64,000 nt of DNA, taken from assembly GCF_029227915.1 (NCBI RefSeq), contig NC_079880.1, positions 13,906,001 to 13,970,000 on the forward strand. The letters are read 5' to 3'. The DNA comes from Hydractinia symbiolongicarpus (Eukaryota > Cnidaria > Hydrozoa > Anthoathecata > Hydractiniidae). The translations under genes were made by a program, and so were the position numbers. The notes beneath the pieces were generated by a model. That model ran no database searches. It was not told the DNA's origin and worked only from the letters and a program-made list of their open reading frames with translations. Positions 58,130 to 64,000 of this stretch are shown piece by piece; the stretch's first letter is position 1, and the number at the start of each line of letters is the position of its first letter.

Positions 58130-60290
58130 GACTTAATACTAGGTCTGAGCAAAACCAGTTTGTTGAAATTGCTTGTGGCGCAGCTGGGTCGGCCTGTAAA
58201 ACGCCCGTTGCACTCCCGTATATATACGGGACTCGCACAAGCTGTGTTGACATTTAATTGGGTCAATTTTTACAAATTACCCTTCTCCCCACATGTAAAT
58301 ATACGAATAAAAAAGTAAACGTAATATATATAAATGTCTGCATTTATATATATTACTTTAAAAAATAATATATATGTATAAAAAAACCCTTAAAAATCAG
58401 TAAAGACAGACAAGTAAATAAGTCTACAAAGAACATGCTAGATTAGGACGACTAAATATTATAGTATGAAACATATTAAAGAGTAGTTTAAATGTATATC
58501 AAGTGTATTGTTAATTAAAAAAAATGGCAAATCACCATAGTTAATGAAAAGAAAACTTTCAAACTAGCCTGATAATACTTTGGCTAATGCTTTGTCTTTG
58601 TAAAATATTTTTTGCTTCTTTTGTAAACTTATTAAAGTTCTCATTCTTTTTAACCTTTTCTGGAAGTTCATTGTAGTATCTTGCTTGCTTTTAAAAGGTA
58701 TTGTTCTAAGGTGTCTAAAGGTAAGGTATCCAACGTTTTTATTATAACTTGGTTAGCTTTTCTACCACTAAAAATTTAGAAATGTTCTTCTATTTGATTA
58801 AAAAAAGATAACTCATTTTTCTAAAGACATCCTTCACGATTGCTCAGGTTCGTCGAATTGAAATAAATGTTTAACGTAAAAACGTGCGCAAACCTGTCAC
58901 ATTCGTTCTGAATATTTTCATTAGGAAAGGCGATATTGACTATTTCTTGGTTAAAAAGGAAACAAGCAGTCAAGTACTATAAGTCCTTCTACATTGACAT
59001 GTTAAGTTTGTTCAAAGCTTGTTATCTTTCTCCTCGTTTCTGCGTAACTTAACACACTTCGCAATAAGTTAAGAAAATCGATGTATAAATATATAGTCGA
59101 CAAAAATTATATTTATTTCAGAAAGTCAGGCAGACAAAATCATGTTTTTCTGCTTGTTTTGAAACTATTTGCTCAGTATGAGACTCGAACTCACAACCTG
59201 CGGCTTATCATACCGTCGCGCTACCAATTGCGCCAACCGAGCTGTTTAACAAATTCTGCTTTATCAAAGTTATGCTTTAAAGTATAAACGATTGGATTTG
59301 CTAGATGATTAATGTGTTAAGGGGTGAAAGGTCAAACGGAAAAATACAACGTCATACAACTTCAATGTCGACAAGTAATAAAACTAGACGTAGTATCGTG
59401 AATTAATATACAATTTGTTTATAGAAAGGAGATGAAGGTTTAAAAATGACACAGTCAAAAAACAAAAATTAAAATTAGCTGCTAAATAAAGGAGAAGTTT
59501 TGTATGCAAGTCCTTGATCTATAGCAAATTTAAAGTATACTTATGACGCCAATTTTTACTAAAGTTTTTTTAAACCGTTTATACTGTTCGCTAAACATTA
59601 AAAAATAATTAACATGTAACATCTTTTCCTACCGATTGTTAACGTTAGAATCCCCCATCTTAATAATTCTTCGGCACTCTACAATCTTGGCCAAAATTGG
59701 TTGAGAAAAGGTCCAACACACGTGGATTTATTATCTTTTTTGTTTCTGTGGTCCCATATGTAGAGATTCTCTGTTTTGTTGACATAAACTAGCCAGCAAA
59801 ATTATGGTATGTGTATACTAAAACAGTGCAAGCTTTCACTTATAGAATACTAGCTAGTTTCCAGTCCCCATCTTCCTTGTCACAGTTTGAAAAATGCAGC
59901 TGGCCACTCAACCCAAAGCCAGCCATTGTCTTCAACATTGAAATGGGGGGGAGAGAGGGCTTGCATTTTTGTTTATCTTCTATACTTATGTTGCATTGGA
60001 AATTTTATCAAAAATGTTATCAAAGATTGTAGAATGTAGCTTGCTAGTCTCACACCCTAAATGTTCAAAGTTCAAAATGCACTCTAGCATAGCGTTTCTA
60101 AACAATCTAAAAACACTATGAGGAACTGAAAAACTCAAAAAATTAAGACATTTTTTCACCAAAATATTTAAATTGCTTATAAGGTTGAATTTTTAACTGA
60201 ATTGAAAATATCGAATTTTTTTCCTGTATCAGGATATGTCGTCATGTATGAAATCTTTAAGTATTTATTAAGGTTGAGAGAGACGTTTAT
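58130..60290. repeat. tRNA-bearing macro-repeat, unit 2, and right arm of the inverted repeat
   Basis: 58130-59165 pairs in inverted orientation with 54084-54660. From about 58560 to 60280 it follows the same block order as 51420-52960. A CCCGTATATATACGGG hairpin lies at 58215-58232. The tRNA-like gene is at 59171-59242. Confidence 0.7.
59171..59242 (-). tRNA. tRNA-like gene, cloverleaf intact, anticodon GAT (Ile-type)
   Basis: Same 72-nt fold as 55226-55297. One D-loop base differs (AATTGG in place of AATCGG). Acceptor, anticodon and T arms are unchanged. In this copy the downstream run is TTTCAAAAC, so the TTTT terminator is lost. Confidence 0.5.
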
Positions 60291-60339
60291 GTATATATAA
60301 AAAATACTTTTAAAAGTTAAAAAAAATTACGTTTACAAT

Positions 60340-61130
60340 CGCTATTTTGTTCAAGTATTTGTCAAGTCCTTGGTTTCTTGAAATTATTGTAAAACCTAAG
60401 ATTTTTTGTTGGTTAAAATATTTAGAAATGTCTCTTTTACTTCATCGTTGCTGAAAATAAGAAGGGCAAACTGGTTTTGTTTTTGCATGGTTAATTCAAA
60501 GTAAACTTCAATCTAACGCTCTGAGGTCCAACGTATAAATATATTCCGCAGAAATGTATTTTCTTCTCTATCTAATGTTCTTTCTTATATCTTCGTTAGC
60601 TTTGTTACAACCGAGTGTAACTCAAAAAGTTTACATTCTCCCTCAATAGTTTTATGAGTAAACGCTATTTTGATGCATTTCTTGGTCAAAAAAAACAACA
60701 ACAACAAGAAGTCAATTGTTACAAGTCCTTCTACAACGGTCATTATAAATTTGTTTTTTATGCTTTGCCTCGTTTTTACGTAACTCAAAACATCAGCAAT
60801 AGGTTAAGAAAACAATGCATAGAATTATAATTCGACAAACAATTATATATATGAGAAAAACAGGTAGGACAAAATCATGTTTTTCTGCTTGTTTTAAAAC
60901 TATTTGCTCAGTATGAGACTCGAACTCACAACCTGCGGCTTATCATACCGTCGCGCTACCTATTGCGCCAACCGAGCTGATGAACATATTGTGTGTTATC
61001 GAAGTGATGTTTTAAAGCATGTGGTTATGCCAGAAGACTGATGTGACTAATAGGTGAAAGGTCAAACGGAAAAACGGAAAAAACTTACAATTCCAATGTC
61101 TACGAGTAATAAAAAAAGTCGTAGTGAAGG
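60340..61130. repeat. tRNA-bearing macro-repeat, unit 3 (truncated)
   Basis: Repeats the opening block of units 1 and 2 directly after the end of unit 2, then the left flank, tRNA-like gene and right flank (CATGTGGTTATGCCAGAAGAC-type, also at 55335-55360). The tRNA-to-tRNA distance from unit 2 is 1735 bp, which defines the period. It breaks off where the tyrosine-recombinase relic begins. Confidence 0.7.
60906..60977 (-). tRNA. tRNA-like gene, cloverleaf intact, anticodon GAT (Ile-type)
   Basis: Same fold as 55226-55297. D loop AATAGG. Followed on the minus strand by AAATAGTTTTAAAAC, so a TTTT terminator candidate is present. All arms are otherwise identical to the other intact copies. Confidence 0.5.
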
Positions 61131-61189
61131 ACTGGAACAAAAAAAAACAGTATAGCCCATTTCTAAGGTAATGAAAAAGTTATGCATGA

Positions 61190-62027
61190 AAAAACATTGA
61201 TTACCTTCAACCAGCTATTCCGAATGCACTTCGTTTTCTGTCCTTTTTTTTGAAGCAGGGAAATCCCACAGTCAAACAAACACTGCCCATAGTGCATTAT
61301 CTTTAATATTGCGATATGATGCTTGCCCTATTGGACTACTGCCAATTGTAAAAAGCTTTATGAAGGATCTCTTTGAGAAAAAACCAGAATTCCTAAATAA
61401 TATTTATATGGAATGTTCCTATCGTATTTGACTATTTCCAACCTCTACTACATCAAAGAAATTTAGAGCTAGCTCTCATGGGACCAAAACTGGCACTCAC
61501 TAGCTGCTGGGAGACAAACGGTTTAAACTGTACATGTCATTTATATAAATGACATAATAAACTTTAAGGTACCTTCCAAGCATATTGCTCCCTCACAATT
61601 CACTGCATTTTGGAAAGAGAAAATGAGTGTCCTTCGAAATATTAACTGGTTTTTGATAAAAAAAGCGAGCTTAGGTCCTTGTCAAAGGTGTTTATAAGCT
61701 CAATTAAACCACATAACCCTGTCTTAAGGGGCATAATCTCTAAATGGTGTATGGTCATGTTCTGATACTGATATGAACGTTTTTACTTCACAATTTTCTG
61801 CATCTGCTGCTAATTCAAAGGCTAAACCCCTTTTTAAAATCAATAAAATAATTGATTTTATTCTGGATAGTCGAGGGAAAAATCTTTTTGGTAATCGTTA
61901 TAACAAAAAAGTCAGCAAAGAACAATACCTACTCGAATCCTTGAGAAATAGTTGTGTGTTTATTAGTCGAATATTTATCAGCGATGTTAATTGCGTTTTA
62001 TCGAAGACCTGTTACAGAAGTTATTAA
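61190..62027 (+). pseudogene. tyrosine-recombinase relic (DIRS/Crypton-type)
   Basis: Plus-strand pieces fit a tyrosine recombinase in order. About 61199-61430 encodes IPNALRFLSFFFEAGKSHSQTNTAHSALSLIL, then CPIGLLPIVKSFMKDLFEKKPEF, ending at a stop. About 61430-61520, in another frame, encodes VFDYFQPLLHQRNLELALMG. About 61695-61740 encodes SIKPHNPVLRGIISKWC. The frame 61773-62027 encodes VFTSQFSASAANSKAKPL then RYNKKVSKEQYLLESL, aligned with the HxxR box and catalytic-Tyr end. The HSTR-like box reads QFSAS, so His and Arg are lost, and there are stops and frame changes. Such recombinases are carried by DIRS, Ngaro and Crypton elements; which one is not decided. Confidence 0.65.
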
Positions 62028-62879
62028 ATTTACACTGTTGCTGTTAGCAAACATAGACTGTAGTTGTTGGTGTCTTCAAATCAAAAGAATTTAAACTGTT
62101 GCTATAACCTTGTATATGGTAAAATAATTTAAATGCGAATAAAGGATTCGCAATAACAAGAAAATGACTTGTAATACCATTTACATCTTATGAACATATT
62201 TCGCCTACTTAACCCCCTGCAGGCCTGGGGATACTTTAGTTAATTACTCTCGAACCATAAACCATATTATGCTGAAACTCCTAGTAGCTGACTTTGTATC
62301 ATTTTCGATCACAAAAATAGAAAAAAAAATCCAAAAAACTTACAGCAGGTCCACGCCCATTTTGAAGGGCACTGTTACAATTATTATAGCATTTTGGTAT
62401 ATGGATATTATAATGGACTAAAAATGTTAACATTTAGGTTTACATGTCTAAAGTTGTTGAAATAACTTGCGCCAACTTCGCTTTTACCGCCCTTTAACGT
62501 CCATGGGCGTTATTTTTTATTTTTAGGGAATGCCCACCCACAGCCAGGTGTGTATATATATATGACTTATTTTCAAATGTGAATTATATTTGTTACGTTG
62601 GCGCCTTAAAGGGTCTGAAACTAAACCAAAATAGCTGAAATGTTTATTTAATTATTAAAACTAACATTATTTTCAATATTTACAAAAACAAAATAAAAAA
62701 AATCTACACAAATTTACAAAAAAAAAATGCTGACAGTCAGCATTTGATGCAGGATTTTTAATTGCCATGTGACAGACAGACAACCTCCGTACCAAGTTTG
62801 ATAAGTTAACATGTAATACAGGGAAAGTTATTTGAGTGGGGCATTTTTGCCCCACTCCAATAACTTTTGGTAAGTCTCG
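62028..62879. other. no gene seen
   Basis: Intergenic. A GGGCGTT / ACGCCC-type inverted pair (about 62351-62361 and 62505-62511) may be MITE ends. Nothing else stands out. Confidence 0.4.
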
Positions 62880-63100
62880 TTTGCTGGAGAAATTATGTTT
62901 ATATTAGAAAAGCAGGTAGGGAAAGAAATTATATTGTTCTGCATGTCTTAAAATTAATTGCTCAGTATAAGACTCGAACTCACAACCTGCGGATTTTCAT
63001 ACCGTTGCGTCTTGCTAGAATACTCGTGTCGCTAAGAGGTTAAAGCTCAAACGAAAAAAGCATCATAGAATTCCAATGTCGACGAATTAGAGTCGTTGAC
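62880..63100. repeat. macro-repeat fragment with truncated tRNA
   Basis: Same left flank as the other units, then a tRNA-like sequence at 62960-63010 on the minus strand that stops within the D-arm region (the 5' half is deleted). Then AGGTTAAAGCTCAAACG, matching the right flank. Confidence 0.7.
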
Positions 63101-63103
63101 TAG

Positions 63104-63860
63104 ATTACAATGGACGCGTTACGATGAAATGATTCATACAAAAACTAATTAAGCAGAGGAAGCATTGAATTGACCTCTACTCACATTAAAAATAAATAGT
63201 TATGACATGTGTTTAAAGAACAATATAGCTTTATAGAGCCTATTTAGCTCAGTGGACAGCGGACAGGTCGTGAGTTCAATTCTCACAATGGCCTGGTGCT
63301 TTTATCATTTCTTACTGAGTCAGGCTAAGGATCACAAAAATATAAGATCATGGATTTAATTGGAGAAAGCAACAATAATAAGCATACTAGTTGAGAATTA
63401 CAGGGAATCCACCAGTGGAAAAGAAACTGTAGTGACAGTGGCCTTTACTCTAGCAAGGCAAGAACACATGGAACAATACTAAATTACTGTAAGTCCCTGC
63501 GTAAATATCAAATGCTAATATGGTGAATTCTTTTTGCAATGTCTCGGTGTATTTGTTTCGTAATACATTAGGATACATTATATACAGATATTTCGTAGTA
63601 CGTACATCATAATGTAGTTGGTAACTGTAAATGCAATATGAGATGAATACTAAATTTACTTCAATACGATCAAATTATACTGATTAAACCATTTTAAGTT
63701 TGTATAATTCAATTGCAATTATGTAATAATGATAAACCATAAAGTGTGTATTATGTAACCCGACATGTTTGCCATACCACTGCTGTGTCTTCATTAGTTA
63801 ATATTGTGCGTAACAAAGCCTTTCGCCACCACATTGATATACTTTAAACCTGTTATAAAT
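63104..63860. repeat. repeat R2 in palindromic arrangement, with degenerate tRNA
   Basis: 63110-63297 repeats 55870-56066 directly. 63600-63860 is the reverse complement of 55640-55880. The tRNA-like piece at 63238-63297 has a TAGCTCAGTGGACAG D-arm and GTCGTGAGTTCAATTCTCAC T-arm but has lost the anticodon arm. Confidence 0.6.
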
Positions 63861-64000
63861 TAAAGACAACATTATCCCTTATTTAGCAGGTTGCAATAGG
63901 TATCTTTGCCACAATCTTGTCCTTGCTTATTTAACTTATACCAATATATCTCCTCGTCGAATTTTAATTTCACTGAATGTCGCCTTTATCACGCAGTCAC

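Noticed and set aside
58000-58318. Three overlapping frames around the CCCGTATATATACGGG hairpin
   Set aside because: The stretch pairs in part with the inverted repeat at 54570-54660 and is best explained as repeat DNA.

Overview
The window is animal nuclear DNA. It is AT-rich, its genes are split by small and large introns, and both strands are used. The mix of mobile elements (piggyBac with TTAA ends, an endonuclease-type LINE, a tyrosine-recombinase relic, tRNA-derived SINEs, MITEs), the recurring GCTA runs and the intronless rhodopsin-like receptors suggest an invertebrate, most likely a cnidarian, possibly hydrozoan. The species cannot be fixed from the sequence alone. I rebuilt the gene models by reading exons on both strands and testing splice sites and reading-frame phase at each junction.

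0-7.2 kb, minus strand: an eight-exon gene open at the left edge. It has a CHHC zinc finger like that of the U11/U12 snRNP 48K protein, then a region I do not recognise. 7.2-8 kb: a long GATA microsatellite and a tRNA-derived SINE. 9.5-10.6 kb: weak exon candidates of another minus-strand gene. 10.7-11.0 kb: a MITE. 11.7-12.8 kb, plus strand: an intronless gene for a probably N-myristoylated protein with two IQ motifs and a degenerate DUF4347-like (caspase-fold clan) domain.

14.9-33.9 kb, minus strand: a complete 12-exon MTMR9 pseudophosphatase gene (548 codons, all phases agree). Its introns hold a 16-bp minisatellite, a DDE transposase relic, two opposite-strand GPCR genes (one frameshifted), an internally deleted piggyBac element, and a broken LINE that itself appears to sit inside a MITE. 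37.8-41.9 kb, minus strand: two more GPCR genes, in mirror-image order to the pair inside MTMR9.

44.0-46.8 kb, plus strand: a multi-exon gene with a cysteine cluster, a glycine-rich stretch and a J-like domain without HPD, carrying a 7-bp duplication that breaks the frame. From 46.8 kb to the end I see no convincing host protein gene. The region from 51.4 to 63.9 kb is a mosaic of large direct and inverted repeats. It holds at least five copies of a tRNA-like sequence (three form a full cloverleaf with anticodon GAT) and a tyrosine-recombinase relic. The host genes do not form an obvious shared pathway; the links between them are physical (nesting, duplication, transposon insertion).
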